Positions 44,955 to 54,590 of a stretch of 64,000 nucleotides of DNA are shown piece by piece. A program made the position numbers and the translations under genes. The DNA is from Devosia ginsengisoli (GTDB lineage Bacteria > Pseudomonadota > Alphaproteobacteria > Rhizobiales > Devosiaceae). The number at the start of each line of letters is the position of its first letter. Position 1 is the stretch's first letter. The notes beneath the pieces were generated by a model. That model searched no databases and was not told the DNA's origin. It saw nothing but the letters and a program-made list of their open reading frames with translations. The stretch is taken from contig NZ_JANQAJ010000006.1 of NCBI RefSeq assembly GCF_024707105.1, positions 558,001-622,000 on the forward strand, given 5' to 3'.

Positions 44955-45086
44955 AGTCGTCTCCCTCCCCTTGTGGGAAGGGATCAAGGGTGGGGGTGAG
45001 TCACAAGCACCGAGCTTGCGGAAGCATACCCCCACCCGACCCCTGCGGGGCCACCCTCCCCACAAGGGGGAGGGAGGTGTCGACTG
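44955..45086. repeat. Palindromic repeat A5
   Basis: 132-bp element, the inverted counterpart of A4 (shared CACCCCCACCCTTGATCCCT and GGGGAGGGTGG modules). It fills the gap between the DUF2189 gene and the GH43 gene end and could serve as the terminator of the xyl genes. Confidence 0.9.
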
Positions 45087-45091
45087 CGAAC

Positions 45092-46702
45092 TCAGATTTC
45101 GTAGCGATCCGTCTCGTCATGCACCGGCCGATAGATGAAATAGTCGAAATCGGCCGGGCTGGCGGTGCCGTTGAGATCTTGCGCCGCCATGCCGACAAAG
45201 GCGCCGGTAAAGCTGCCATGGGCCTGATGGCCACCGCATTCATCGGACAGGATCGAGGCGTCTAAGACCGGGCCGATGGGTTGCAGCTCCTGGCCCTCCA
45301 GCGCGTAGAAGAATTGCAGCTTGCGGCCACGAATGGTCAGCGCCAGCTTGACCTTGCCCTCGTTGGGAATCGTGACCGGGGCGGCCGGGAAATTCAGATT
45401 GCCATCGGGCCAGGAGATTTCCGAACTCATCAGCAGCAATTCGCGCTGCCCGTCGGAATGGGCTGTCACGGCCAGATAGAAGAAGTTGTAGCGGCTGTAA
45501 TAGGCCGTCAGCCCCGCCATGGTGCGCTCGTCGGTGGCGTTGAAGTCCACCACCGTCTCTGCGTCGTAGGAGAAATGCTGCTGCCGGCGGGCCACCAAAG
45601 CCTCCTCGAACCAGGAGCCGATCGACTCGCGACCGAACAGCGTCAGCTTGCCGGCTTCGGTCTTGAAAATGCGGTCGGTTTCGGGCGTACGCAGCCACTG
45701 GAAATCGATCGGCAGGCCGTTTTCGAACGTATAAAGCTGTTCGGCCCAGTACTTTGCCTCGTCGCGGGTGCCGGGCACGTCGACATGCAGCGAGGGCACC
45801 GGACCGTTCTTCACATAGAGCCAGTCGTCATCGCCCCAGTAAGCCTCCTGGATCGCGGTTTCGCGGCCCAGCACGCAGCGGCGCTCCTGGGTGGTCGGGC
45901 GGCCGGTGAGGTGGACCAGATAGGTCTTGCCTTCGGGCGTTTCGACGATATCGCCATGGCCGGCCCGTTGCAGGGGCGCCAATGGGGCATCCTTGGCGGT
46001 CAGGATGTGCTTTTGCGGATGGGTCTCGTAGGGCCCGTCGAGGTTGCGCGAGCGGGCGAAAGTGCAGGCATGGTCATAGGCCGTGCCGCCTTCGGCCGTG
46101 AGAAGGTAATACCAGCCGTTACGCTTGTAGAGATGCGGGCCTTCGACCAGCTTGAGATCGGTGCCCTGGTAGATGTTCTTGATCGGTCCGACCAGCCTGC
46201 CCGCCTCGGGATCGAATTCCTGCAAGGCGATGCCGGCGAATTTCAGCGGGCGGGTGCGGTGGTCCCAGAGCATGTTGACGAACCACTTTTTCCCGTCGTC
46301 ATCGTGAAACAGGCTGGGATCGAAGCCGGACGAGTTGACATAGACCGGGTCCGACCACGGACCTTCGATCCTGTCGGCGGTGACGATGTAGTTATGCGCG
46401 TCCTTGAACGAGCCGTCCTTGCGCTTGACGTCGGTATAGACCAGCCAGAATTTTTCGCCGTCATGGGTGAGGCAGGGGGCCCAGACACCGCAGCTATCAG
46501 GGTCGCCGCGCATGTCGAGCTGGGTCTTGCGGGTCAGCGGTCGCGTGACCAGCTCCCAATTTGCGAGGTCCTTGCTGTGATGGATCTGCACGCCGGGGAA
46601 CCACTCGAAGGTGGAGGTGGCGATATAGTAGTCGTCGCCGACGCGGAGGATGGACGGGTCCGGATTGAAGCCGGGCAGGATGGGATTGGTAAGCTGGGGC
46701 AT
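45092..46702 (-). CDS. xynB: GH43 beta-xylosidase
   Basis: 536 aa, the typical size of GH43 subfamily 11 xylan 1,4-beta-xylosidases. The five-bladed propeller has the three catalytic carboxylates: D15 (NPDPSIL, general base), D128 (SSGFDPSLF), E187 (KLVEGPHLY, general acid), followed by a C-terminal beta-sandwich (about 330-536). No signal peptide, so it acts in the cytoplasm on imported xylo-oligosaccharides. It lies downstream of xylA on the same strand, separated by repeat A6. Confidence 0.93.
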   Translation of the reverse strand: MPQLTNPILPGFNPDPSILRVGDDYYIATSTFEWFPGVQIHHSKDLANWELVTRPLTRKTQLDMRGDPDSCGVWAPCLTHDGEKFWLVYTDVKRKDGSFKDAHNYIVTADRIEGPWSDPVYVNSSGFDPSLFHDDDGKKWFVNMLWDHRTRPLKFAGIALQEFDPEAGRLVGPIKNIYQGTDLKLVEGPHLYKRNGWYYLLTAEGGTAYDHACTFARSRNLDGPYETHPQKHILTAKDAPLAPLQRAGHGDIVETPEGKTYLVHLTGRPTTQERRCVLGRETAIQEAYWGDDDWLYVKNGPVPSLHVDVPGTRDEAKYWAEQLYTFENGLPIDFQWLRTPETDRIFKTEAGKLTLFGRESIGSWFEEALVARRQQHFSYDAETVVDFNATDERTMAGLTAYYSRYNFFYLAVTAHSDGQRELLLMSSEISWPDGNLNFPAAPVTIPNEGKVKLALTIRGRKLQFFYALEGQELQPIGPVLDASILSDECGGHQAHGSFTGAFVGMAAQDLNGTASPADFDYFIYRPVHDETDRYEI

Positions 46703-46734
46703 GGGTTCCTCGCAGGTGACGGCTCTGATTCACC

Positions 46735-46850
46735 TCGCCCCTCAGGGAGAGGTCGGCGCTCAGCGCCGGGCGAGGGGTGCGATGCTGCGACACACAGCAT
46801 GCTCGAGCATCGCACTCCTCACCCCAACCTCTCCCCTGAGGGGAGAGGGG
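46735..46850. repeat. Palindromic repeat A6
   Basis: 116-bp nested palindrome in the xylA-xynB gap: outer TCGCCCCTCAGGGAGAGGT and inverted ACCTCTCCCCTGAGGGGAGA, inner GTGCGATGCT / AGCATCGCAC and GGCGCTCAGCGCC. It does not share the core of A2/A7 but has the same CCCCTC/GAGGGG ends. Confidence 0.8.
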
Positions 46851-46872
46851 CACCGGCGGTTGGTTCAGTTGA

Positions 46873-48180
46873 TCAAACGAAGCGATTGACCAGGTTTTCC
46901 AGATATTCCTGGCGGCCGGAACGGGGCTGCGGGTTGATGTTCTCGGCATGAACCCTGTCGGCGATCTGCGCCAGGCTTAGCTGGCCGGCAAGGATGTCCT
47001 TGCCAATGCCGGAATTCCAGCCGGCATAGCGATCGTCCAGCAGCTTGTCGAACTCGCCGTCCTCGATGAGCGCCACTGCGCCCTTGAGGCCGCGGGCCAG
47101 GGTGTCGAGGCCCAGGATATGACCATGCAGCAGGTCCGCTGGGTCGAGTGACTGCCGGCGCACCTTGGCGTCGAAGTTGAAGCCGCCCTTGCCCAGCCCG
47201 CCCTGCTTGAGGATGTAATAGAAGGCCAGCGCCATTTCTCCCGCATTATTGGGGAAGTGGTCGGTATCCCAGCCCGACTGCAGGTCGTTGCGGTTGGCGT
47301 CCACCGAGCCGAGCATGCCCAGCGAGGAAGCGACCGCCAGTTCGTGTTCGAAGGAATGCCCGGCGAGGAAGGCGTGGCCGACCTCGATATTGCACTTCAC
47401 ATCCTTCTCGAGCCCGTATTTCTGCAGGAACCCATAAACGGTGGCGACATCGTAGTCGTATTGGTGCTTGGACGGCTCCTGCGGCTTGGGCTCGATCAGG
47501 ATCTGGCCCTTGAAGCCGATCTTGCTGGCATGGTCGATGACGAGATGGAGGAAACGGGCCATCTGGTCCTGTTCCTGGCCGATCCTGGTGTTGAGCAAGG
47601 TTTCATAGCCCTCGCGACCGCCCCAGAGCACGTAGTTCTCGCCACCCAGTTCGTTGGTCAGCTCAAGCACCGACTTCACCTGGCCGGCGGCATAGGCGAA
47701 GACTTCCGGGTCCGGATTGGTGGCAGCGCCGGCCATGTAGCGGCGGTTGGAGAAGAGGTTTGCCGTGCCCCAGAGCAGCTTCTTGCCGCTCTTCTGCATG
47801 TTTGCAGCGATGATGTCGCCGATGACACGGAGATTCGTGTTGGATTCGGCCAGGGTCGCGCCTTCCGGGGCAATGTCGACGTCATGGAAGGCGAAGAACG
47901 GCACATCGATCAGGTCGAAGAACTCGAAAGCCACTTCGGCCTTGAGTTTTGCGCCTTCAAGGCCCTTGTCGAACCACGGACGATCGAAGGTGCGGCCGCC
48001 GAACGGGTCGCCGCCTTCCTGCGCGAAAGTGTGCCAATAGGCGATGGCGGGGCGGATATGGTCTTCCATCCGCTTGCCTGATATCACTTCGTCCTTGTTG
48101 TAGTGGCGATAGGCCAGCGGGTTCTTGCTCTGGGGGCCTTCATACTTGACCTGGTTCAGGCCCTTGAAAAAATCCGTCAC
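46873..48180 (-). CDS. xylA: Xylose isomerase
   Basis: 435 aa (class II length); converts D-xylose to D-xylulose. Active-site block [20 protein letters not shown] contains the catalytic His and metal ligands; [19 protein letters not shown] and [19 protein letters not shown] supply further metal ligands. Its ATG overlaps the xylB end by 4 nt, showing the order xylB-xylA in one operon. Confidence 0.96.
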   Translation of the reverse strand: MTDFFKGLNQVKYEGPQSKNPLAYRHYNKDEVISGKRMEDHIRPAIAYWHTFAQEGGDPFGGRTFDRPWFDKGLEGAKLKAEVAFEFFDLIDVPFFAFHDVDIAPEGATLAESNTNLRVIGDIIAANMQKSGKKLLWGTANLFSNRRYMAGAATNPDPEVFAYAAGQVKSVLELTNELGGENYVLWGGREGYETLLNTRIGQEQDQMARFLHLVIDHASKIGFKGQILIEPKPQEPSKHQYDYDVATVYGFLQKYGLEKDVKCNIEVGHAFLAGHSFEHELAVASSLGMLGSVDANRNDLQSGWDTDHFPNNAGEMALAFYYILKQGGLGKGGFNFDAKVRRQSLDPADLLHGHILGLDTLARGLKGAVALIEDGEFDKLLDDRYAGWNSGIGKDILAGQLSLAQIADRVHAENINPQPRSGRQEYLENLVNRFV

Positions 48181-49640
48181 TTACGTGCCTCCTCGATGGC
48201 AGGATAGAGCGCGCGATACCGCGCATATTGGTCGGAATAGGCACCCGACAGGTTCCTGTCGGGTGCGATGACAGTCTTGATGGGCGGCATGGTCATGACC
48301 GTTGCGGGACTGGCGCCCTCGGCAGCACAGAGGCCGAGCCGGGCAGCGCCGAGCGCGCCGCCGAAATCGCCATCCTCGGGGAGGGCGATTTCCATGTCGA
48401 GATTGGTGGCGATCATCCTGAGCCACAAAGCCGACTTGGAGCCGCCGCCGACGGCGAGCAGCCGGTCGATCTTCGTGCCGGCATCGTTGAGAACGCGCTG
48501 GCTGTCGCGGAAGGCGAAGGTCACGCCCTCCATCACCGCCTGGGCCAGCCGGGCCGGGTCGGACAGGTGGCTGAGGCCGACGAATGACCCGCGCGCATCG
48601 GCATTGTTATGCGGTGTGCGTTCGCCCGAGAGATAGGGGAGGAAGATTTCCTCGCCCGGCCCGGTGAATTGCGCCTCGGCGGCGCCGGAGAGGGTGGCCT
48701 GTTTCTGGCCGGTAATCCTGCTCAGCCAGTTGAGGCTGTCGGTGGCCGAGAGGATGACGCCCATCTGGTGCCAGGTCTCGGGAATGGCATGGCAGAAGGC
48801 GTGGACGGCCCCTTCCGTATTAGGGCTGAACCGCTCGTTGGAAACGAAGAGCACACCCGATGTGCCGAGCGAAACGAAGCCCTCGCCCGGCCGGATGGCG
48901 CCGATGCCGCAGGCGGAAGCGGCATTGTCGCCCGCCCCGCCGGCGATCACCACGAGGCCATCCATGCCCCAGCGCTGCGCCAGTTCGCGCTTGAGCGTGC
49001 CCGACACCGCCGAGCCCTCCACCAGCCGCGGCATATGCGAGCGGTCGAGGCCGGTCACGGCGAGCAGTTCGTCGGACCAGTCGCGCTTGCCGACATCGAG
49101 CCACAGCGTGCCCGCCGCGTCGGACATGTCTTCCACATATTCGCCCGATAGCAGCAGGCGCACATAGGCCTTGGGCAGGAGAACCTTGGCGATCCTGTCG
49201 TAAATATCAGGCTCGTGCTTGCGCAGCCAGGCGATCTTGGGGGCGGTGAAGCCGGGCATGGCGATATTGCCTGATATCCGGCGGAGCGATGGAAGCGCGG
49301 CTTCCATTTCCTGACATTCGGCGGCCGAGCGGCCATCATTCCAGAGAATGCAGGGGCGGAGCACTTCGTCATCCTTGCCCAGCAGGGTGGCGCCATGCAT
49401 GTGGCCGGAAAGGCCGATGCCGCGCACCGAGGCCAGTTCGGACGGATGGGTCGCCTTGAGCTTGTCAACCGCCTCCAGCGTTGCCGTCCACCAATCGGCC
49501 GGGTTCTGCTCGGACCAGCCGGGATGCGGCCGCACCGGCTCGACCGCCGCAGCCGAGGCTTCGCCCAACACCCTTCCATGCTCGTCGATGACAAGCGCCT
49601 TGACGCCTGACGTGCCGATATCGATGCCGAGATAGGTCAT
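48177..49640 (-). CDS. xylB: Xylulokinase
   Basis: 487 aa FGGY-family kinase that phosphorylates D-xylulose. N-terminal phosphate motif [20 protein letters not shown] (residues 3-22), catalytic region [13 protein letters not shown]-terminal ADAT-type [15 protein letters not shown] 20-bp near-perfect palindrome overlaps the start codon. Located between the LacI regulator and xylA on the same strand. Confidence 0.95.
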   Translation of the reverse strand: MTYLGIDIGTSGVKALVIDEHGRVLGEASAAAVEPVRPHPGWSEQNPADWWTATLEAVDKLKATHPSELASVRGIGLSGHMHGATLLGKDDEVLRPCILWNDGRSAAECQEMEAALPSLRRISGNIAMPGFTAPKIAWLRKHEPDIYDRIAKVLLPKAYVRLLLSGEYVEDMSDAAGTLWLDVGKRDWSDELLAVTGLDRSHMPRLVEGSAVSGTLKRELAQRWGMDGLVVIAGGAGDNAASACGIGAIRPGEGFVSLGTSGVLFVSNERFSPNTEGAVHAFCHAIPETWHQMGVILSATDSLNWLSRITGQKQATLSGAAEAQFTGPGEEIFLPYLSGERTPHNNADARGSFVGLSHLSDPARLAQAVMEGVTFAFRDSQRVLNDAGTKIDRLLAVGGGSKSALWLRMIATNLDMEIALPEDGDFGGALGAARLGLCAAEGASPATVMTMPPIKTVIAPDRNLSGAYSDQYARYRALYPAIEEARK

Positions 49641-49657
49641 GAGGCACGTACCTCATG
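49638..49657 (-). promoter_or_regulatory. Palindrome over the xylB ribosome-binding site and start codon
   Basis: Minus strand CATGAGGTACGTGCCTCATG: 7-bp perfect arms with a central CG. The last ATG is the xylB start codon and the GAGG of the left arm is the only Shine-Dalgarno candidate. It could be a LacI-family operator (central CG) or an RNA hairpin that hides the start. Confidence 0.5.
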
Positions 49658-49689
49658 GCGGGGAGCAGAAATCATCGGAACGTCCTCCC

Positions 49690-49705
49690 GGCCCGTTTTC
49701 GGGCC
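49690..49705. repeat. Small hairpin between lacI-type gene and xylB
   Basis: GGCCCG-TTTT-CGGGCC (6-bp perfect stem) without a following T-run on the minus strand, so a weak terminator or processing point at most. Confidence 0.4.
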
Positions 49706-49730
49706 ACGCCGGTGTGATGAGTGGCGCTTC

Positions 49731-50774
49731 TTAGCGCAGATTGTCGCGCAGGAAAATCCCGATTTCAATGGGGTCGGTCGCCGCCTTGCCGCTGCCGCCC
49801 AGCGCCAGGCTGCGCGCCGCGGCAATGGCCTCGCGGATTTCGCCATCGGGGTTCTGGTCCAGCACCACATCGATGGCGCCCGAGCGGAGGCCGCGCCGCG
49901 TCGGCTCGGTCAGCTCATGGGCGATGACGCGGATGGCGCCTGATCGGTTCGAGGCTTCCAGCGCCGCGACCAGCCCGGCATTGCCGGCGCCCAGATTATA
50001 GAGGCCGGCGAGATCGCCATGCCGTTCGAGCAGGTCGGCGACGATGGAATGGGTTTCGCTGCGCTCGTCATGGCCCTCGACGGGGCCGATAAGCTCGATG
50101 GCGGGAAATTCGGCCCCCAAAGCGGCGCGGAAGCCGGCCAGCCGGTCGGAATGGTCGCGCAGATGCAGCGAGCCGGCGATGACCGCCACCTTGCCGCCCT
50201 GGGGCAGGAAGCGGCCCATCAGCGATGCCGCGGTACGGCCGGCGGCTTCATTGTCGATGCCGATGAAATGGCGGCGCTGCGTGCCGGGCAGGTCGGAAAC
50301 CAGCGTCATCACCACAATGCCGCGGCGCGTGGCGCTATCGACCGCCGCCTGCACGGAAGGCTCTTCGCCGGCGACGATGACGGCGCAATCGCAATGCCTG
50401 ATATCGAGCGCGTCGAGGCTTCGCGCCAAGGCATGGGCGTCCAGCGCCTTGATACGGTGGGTTTCGATATGCATGCGATCGGCCAAGGCCGGGCCGACCC
50501 GCCGCGCGACCGCATCGGCAAGGCTCGCCATGAATTCGTTGGAGCCGTCGGGGATGATGAAGGTGAGCTTGAGATCACGGGCGCGGGCCAGCAGGGACGC
50601 GCTGAGATCACGCTGGAAACCGATTTCGGCAATGGCCGCCTCGACCTTTTCGGCGGTGGCGGCGCGGACGCCCGGCCTTCCATTGAGCACGCGATCGACC
50701 GTGGCGAGGGAAACGCCGGCCGCCCGCGCCACATCATGCACCGTCGCCCGGCGCCGCAACCCGATCTCGTTCAC
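49731..50774 (-). CDS. LacI-family transcriptional regulator of the xylose genes
   Basis: 347 aa. N-terminal LacI HTH (TVHDVARAAGVSLATVDRVL, residues about 9-28), then a periplasmic-binding-like sugar domain. The recognition helix SLATVDRVLNG fits the subgroup seen near sugar kinases in Alphaproteobacteria. The GTG at 50772-50774 (VNEIGLRRR) has GGGAG upstream; the longer frame adds an unlikely leader. Given xylB and xylA downstream and an epimerase divergent, it probably represses the set until xylose (or a derivative) is present (inference). Confidence 0.88.
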   Translation of the reverse strand: MNEIGLRRRATVHDVARAAGVSLATVDRVLNGRPGVRAATAEKVEAAIAEIGFQRDLSASLLARARDLKLTFIIPDGSNEFMASLADAVARRVGPALADRMHIETHRIKALDAHALARSLDALDIRHCDCAVIVAGEEPSVQAAVDSATRRGIVVMTLVSDLPGTQRRHFIGIDNEAAGRTAASLMGRFLPQGGKVAVIAGSLHLRDHSDRLAGFRAALGAEFPAIELIGPVEGHDERSETHSIVADLLERHGDLAGLYNLGAGNAGLVAALEASNRSGAIRVIAHELTEPTRRGLRSGAIDVVLDQNPDGEIREAIAAARSLALGGSGKAATDPIEIGIFLRDNLR

Positions 50775-50893
50775 CCGAGGCTCCCTTATGCTGGTGCGAA
50801 GGATCGTCAGGCCGCGACAAAACGTCAAGTGCATCGTTGCAGGCGGGCGAGAAAGCAGGCTAAACGTGGCCCGCAAATTTCAGGGGACGGCTA

Positions 50894-51904
50894 ATGGGTA
50901 TCGCGGTAACGGCGTTCGGCGCGTTTGGGGGCAAAAGGGTGGATCAGTTCCGCCTGGTCAGCGATACCGGCGTTACGGTCGATCTCATTTCCTATGGCGT
51001 GGTGGTGCGCGACTGGCGCGTGCCGGTGGCGGGCGGCGAGCGCTCGGTGGTGCTGGGCTTCGACACGTTCGACGCCTATGCCGCCCACAGCCCGCATTTC
51101 GGCTCGCTGGCCGGGCGCGTGGCCAATCGCGTCAAGGGCGCCTCGTTCGAGCTCAACGGCAAGACCTACAAACTGACGGCCAATGCCGGCGACCTGCAAC
51201 TGCATGGCGGCGAGGAAGGCCTGGGACGGCAGGTCTGGGACGGGCAGGTGGACGAGGCCAACAATGCCGTGCGCTTCACCCATTTCTCGCCCGATGGCGC
51301 CATGGGCTATCCCGGCAATGTCAATTTTTCGGCCACCTATACGCTGCGGGGCAATCGCCTGCGGCTGGAGCTGAGCGCCACGACCGACCAGCCGACGCCG
51401 ATCAGCCTGGTGCAGCATCAATATTTCAACCTGGGCACGTCAGCCGATGTGCTGGACCACACGATCCAGGTCAATTCCAGCGCCTATACCGAGCTGGGCG
51501 AAGACCTGGCGCCGACCGGGGCCATCCTGCCGTCGCGGGGCACCGCCTACGACCTGCGCGCGCCCCGCAGCATGCGCGATGCGGCGGGCAAACCGGTCGA
51601 CTACGATATCGGCATGGCGCTCGATACCGGCCGCAGCAATGCCGACCCGATTGCGACGGTGGTCTCGCCGGACAAGGACCTGACGCTGAAGCTGTGGAGC
51701 GACCGGCCGGGTGTGCAGGTCTATAATGGCGTGTGGACCGATATTCCGGTGCCGGGCCTCAACGGCAGGCACTATGGCAAGCATGCCGGCTTCTGCCTCG
51801 AGGATCAGGCCTTTGCCGATGCGGTGCACAATCCGCATTTCCCCAATATCATCCACTCGCCCGAACGGCCCTATCGCCATTGGTGCGAGTTCGAAATCGC
51901 CTGA
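50894..51904 (+). CDS. Aldose 1-epimerase (mutarotase)
   Basis: 336 aa GalM-type beta-sandwich enzyme that interconverts alpha and beta anomers of aldoses, here probably xylose. SLAGRVANRVKGASFEL (N-terminal R/N motif), catalytic His in VQHQYFNLG, and catalytic Glu in HAGFCLEDQAF. The ATG follows CAGGGGACGG. It is divergent from the LacI regulator (119-bp shared gap), fitting co-regulation with xylBA. Confidence 0.92.
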   Translation: MGIAVTAFGAFGGKRVDQFRLVSDTGVTVDLISYGVVVRDWRVPVAGGERSVVLGFDTFDAYAAHSPHFGSLAGRVANRVKGASFELNGKTYKLTANAGDLQLHGGEEGLGRQVWDGQVDEANNAVRFTHFSPDGAMGYPGNVNFSATYTLRGNRLRLELSATTDQPTPISLVQHQYFNLGTSADVLDHTIQVNSSAYTELGEDLAPTGAILPSRGTAYDLRAPRSMRDAAGKPVDYDIGMALDTGRSNADPIATVVSPDKDLTLKLWSDRPGVQVYNGVWTDIPVPGLNGRHYGKHAGFCLEDQAFADAVHNPHFPNIIHSPERPYRHWCEFEIA

Positions 51905-51970
51905 CGCCGGCCTCTACCAAGGCATTTACGACGCTCTGAGGCAGGGTGGTGGTGGCGCCATCCCACCCCC

Positions 51971-52010
51971 GATCTCATCCCGGCCTTGAGCCGGGACCCA
52001 TCCCGAGATC
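51971..52010. repeat. Palindromic repeat B3 (half copy)
   Basis: 40 bp bounded by GATCTC and GAGATC enclosing the hairpin CCCGGCCTTGAGCCGGG. It matches only the left half of B1. Confidence 0.8.
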
Positions 52011-52040
52011 ACGCCACGGCCGCGAGGTAGTCGGACCAAC

Positions 52041-52295
52041 ACCCCACCCTCATTTCCTCCCCACAGAGGGGGAGTGTTTACATTGGACGCATGAGGCCAG
52101 TTACCCCTCTCCCCTCGTGGGAGAGGGTGGAAATCCGCGTTCAGCGGATTTCCGGGTGAGGGGGCTGCGCTATCCCATGCTTCATTGCCAGCGGACAGCT
52201 CAGCGCCCCCTCATCCGCCCTTCGGGCACCTTCTCCCACAAGGGGAGAAGGGGAAGTCCCAAGCGCTCGAGGTAAACACTCCCCAGTGAGGGGGT
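52041..52295. repeat. Palindromic repeat A7 (long form)
   Basis: 255-bp element with close similarity to A2 along its length. It differs by an extra 25-nt perfect hairpin GGAAATCCGC-GTTCA-GCGGATTTCC at about 52128-52152, a module also present (with changed loop) in A1. Other hairpins: CCTCTCCCCTCGTGGGAGAG and CCTTCTCCCACAAGGGGAGA. Confidence 0.9.
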
Positions 52296-52439
52296 TGGCC
52301 GCAAGCCCCGACTTATCCATCTTATCCCCCTCCCCGAAACCTGCTGCATACTCCTGCCATCCCCGCCATTCACGCGGCCCCGACGCAGGGCCGGGCGGGG
52401 AGGCTGGAGACGGGGGCGCCCGTTTGGCCGGGCAGAAAG

Positions 52440-52600
52440 TCGGCAGCTGGGCTTGCGATATAGTCCCACCTGTGTCCGGACCCGGTGAGGAAACTCCAGA
52501 CCCGTGATGGGCGGCCTGTGGCTCCCTGAGTTAGTAACTGGATCGAGTCAAAGGCCGCCCATCTCCCGTGAAAACCGCACTGCAGGCGGCGTTTTTGGCA
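52440..52600 (+). ncRNA. Candidate structured non-coding RNA
   Basis: No plausible gene covers 52300-52680. From about 52460 the sequence is full of pairing elements: the palindrome GTCCGGAC, an 8-bp stem GGGCGGCC (52509-52516)/GGCCGCCC (52553-52560) enclosing AGTTA-G-TAACT, then a terminator-like CCGC (52575-52578)/GCGG (52586-52589) hairpin followed by T5 (52592-52596). That layout fits a short transcript ending at about 52597. A possible -10 TATAGT is at 52469-52474, but no -35 is evident. It matches no RNA family I recognise (not RNase P, tmRNA or SRP RNA). It also could simply be the leader of the next gene. Confidence 0.3.
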
Positions 52601-52681
52601 CGTCTGGCCATCGGAGAGGCTGCTGACGGGACCTGTCAGGGCCTTGATGCATTGTCTCTCCAATGACCCTGGAGAGACAGC

Positions 52682-53798
52682 ATGACCTCCCTTCACCATT
52701 GCGATATCGGATGCCGAGCTGGCCGACCTCAAGGCGCGGCTGGCCGCGACCCGCTTTCCCCGGACGCTGGATGGCGTCGGCTGGGACTATGGCACCGAAG
52801 ACCAATTCCTGCGCCGCTTCGTCGCCTACTGGGGCGAGCAGTATGACTGGCGCGCCGCCGAGGTCCGGCTCAATGCTTTCCCGCAATTCATCGAGGTGAT
52901 CGACGGGGAAAGCGTGCATTTCGCGCATGTTCGCGGCCGGGGCGAGAGCAATGTGCCGCTGCTGCTGACCAATGGCTGGCCGAGCAATTTCGTCGAATTG
53001 CTGCCGCTGGTGCCGCTGCTGACCGAGCCGGTCGATGGTGTGGGTTTCGACGTGGTCATTCCTTCGCTGCCCGGCTACGGCTTTTCGGGGCAACCGACGA
53101 AACCGGGCATGAATCTGAGCAAAGTCGCCCCGCTCTGGGCCGAGCTGATGACGCGGCTCAACTACCCCAAATTCCTGATCTCGGGCTCGGATATGGGCGC
53201 AGGCGCTGAAATGGCGCTGGTGCGCGATTTTCCTGAACGGCTGATCGGGGCCCATTACGTCAATGTCTATTCCGGCTTTCCGCGACCCGAGCAGCCGACG
53301 CCGGAAGAACAGGCCTATTTCGGCACCGCGGATTACTGGGCCTTTGCCGAGGGCGCCTATGCCATGATCCAGGGCACCAAGCCGGCCACTCTGGCGGTGG
53401 GACTCAACGATTCCCCGGCCGGGCTGGCGAGCTGGGTGCTCGAAAAGTACCAGAAATGGGGCGATACCGGCGGCGACGTGCTCAACGCCTTCGAGCTGGA
53501 CGATCTCTGCACAATCCTCTCGGTCTATTGGTTCACCCAGACGATCGGTTCCTCGGTGCGGCTCTACAAGGAGGCCTTTGCCGACACAGAACTGCCCAAA
53601 AAGGCGCCGAAACACGACGTACCGCACGCCATTCTGCTGCCACCGGCCGACAATCCGGCGCCGCGGGCCTGGGGCGAGCGGCATTTGTGGAACATCGTGC
53701 GCTGGACGGAACTGCCCTGCGGCGGCCATTTTCCGGCGCTCGAAATCCCCGAAACGCTAGCCCATGACATCCGTGCGTTCCATGGCCAGATCGCGTAG
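52682..53798 (+). pseudogene. Epoxide hydrolase, frameshifted after the fourth codon
   Basis: The intact reading frame from TTCACCATTGCG (52692) to 53798 encodes a full epoxide hydrolase: N-terminal EHN domain (AISDAELADLKARLAATRF; GWDYGTEDQFLRRFVAYW; RLNAFPQF), alpha/beta-hydrolase with nucleophile Asp in SGSDMGAGAEM and catalytic His in GGHFPALE. Its only good start, ATG 52682 with GGAGAG upstream, is out of frame by one base. Deleting one C of the CCC run at 52689-52691 restores MTSFTIAISD. Without that, translation could begin only at GTG 52896, losing the EHN domain. Either a recent loss or a sequence error. Confidence 0.78.
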
Positions 53799-53861
53799 CG
53801 ACAGCGCGCTTGGCTCCGGGGCGGGAATCTGGCATCCAGACCGGCCAGGGGAGAACGAAAC

Positions 53862-54572
53862 ATGGACAAAACCGAGCGCCTGTTTGCCGTCATGGATGCG
53901 CTGCGGCGCCATCGCCGGCCCGTCACGGCAGCTGCTTTGGCCGAGGAACAGGGCGTTTCCGTGCGTACGCTCTATCGCGACGTGCAGACGCTTATCGGGC
54001 TGGGCGCGCCTATCGATGGCGAAGCGGGGGTGGGCTATATGCTGAAACCCGGCTTCTTCCTGCCGCCGCTGATGTTCACGCCCGAGGAGCTGGAAGCGCT
54101 GGTGCTGGGCGCGCGCTGGGTCGGGGCGCAGCCCGATGACGGGCTGGGCGCGGCGGCGAAAAATGCGCTGGGCAAGATCGCCACCGCCTCGCCCGAGGAC
54201 CTGCGCGACCGCATCAACGATACGGGCCTCTGGCCGGTGGCGGTGTGGAGCGCCAATTCACGGCAGCCCATGCCGATCCTGGGCCAGGTGCGCCAGGCCA
54301 TGCGCACGGAAAAGGCGCTGCAGATTTCCTATGAGGACGAAGGTGGCAATCCGAGCGAGCGCGCCATCTGGCCGGTGCAACTGGCCTATTACGAAGGCAA
54401 GCAGGTGATCGCCGCCTGGTGCTGCCTGCGCACCGCCTTCCGCAATTTCCGCACCGACCGAATTGTCGAGCTGACCGTGACCGACCAACGCTATGGCAAG
54501 CGCCGCGCCGTGCTGGAGCGGGAATGGCGCGATAGCTGGCAACACGATCCGCGCTGGCAGGGCGGCTCTTAG
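53862..54572 (+). CDS. YafY-type WYL-domain transcriptional regulator
   Basis: 236 aa. N-terminal HTH_11 domain (ERLFAVMDALRRHRRPVTAA, with VSVRTLYRDVQTLIGLGAPI) followed by a WYL domain (about 135-215; ISYEDEGGNPSERAIWPVQL and YYEGKQVIAAWCCLR). WYL proteins sense small ligands or nucleic acid ends and commonly control neighbouring genes; the epoxide hydrolase just upstream on the same strand (63-bp gap) is the likely partner. Ligand unknown. Confidence 0.87.
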   Translation: MDKTERLFAVMDALRRHRRPVTAAALAEEQGVSVRTLYRDVQTLIGLGAPIDGEAGVGYMLKPGFFLPPLMFTPEELEALVLGARWVGAQPDDGLGAAAKNALGKIATASPEDLRDRINDTGLWPVAVWSANSRQPMPILGQVRQAMRTEKALQISYEDEGGNPSERAIWPVQLAYYEGKQVIAAWCCLRTAFRNFRTDRIVELTVTDQRYGKRRAVLEREWRDSWQHDPRWQGGS

Positions 54573-54590
54573 ATGTCGCGATCCTTCAGT

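Noticed and set aside
52440..52600. RNase P, tmRNA or SRP RNA
   Set aside because: GAGGAAACTCC recalls the RNase P P4 region, but the rest of the conserved core and the correct 3' partner are missing; no tmRNA tag or SRP tetraloop motif.
52370..52732. 120-codon minus-strand frame across the candidate RNA region
   Set aside because: Runs through strong inverted repeats and the hydrolase start; no ribosome-binding site or family; low-complexity look.
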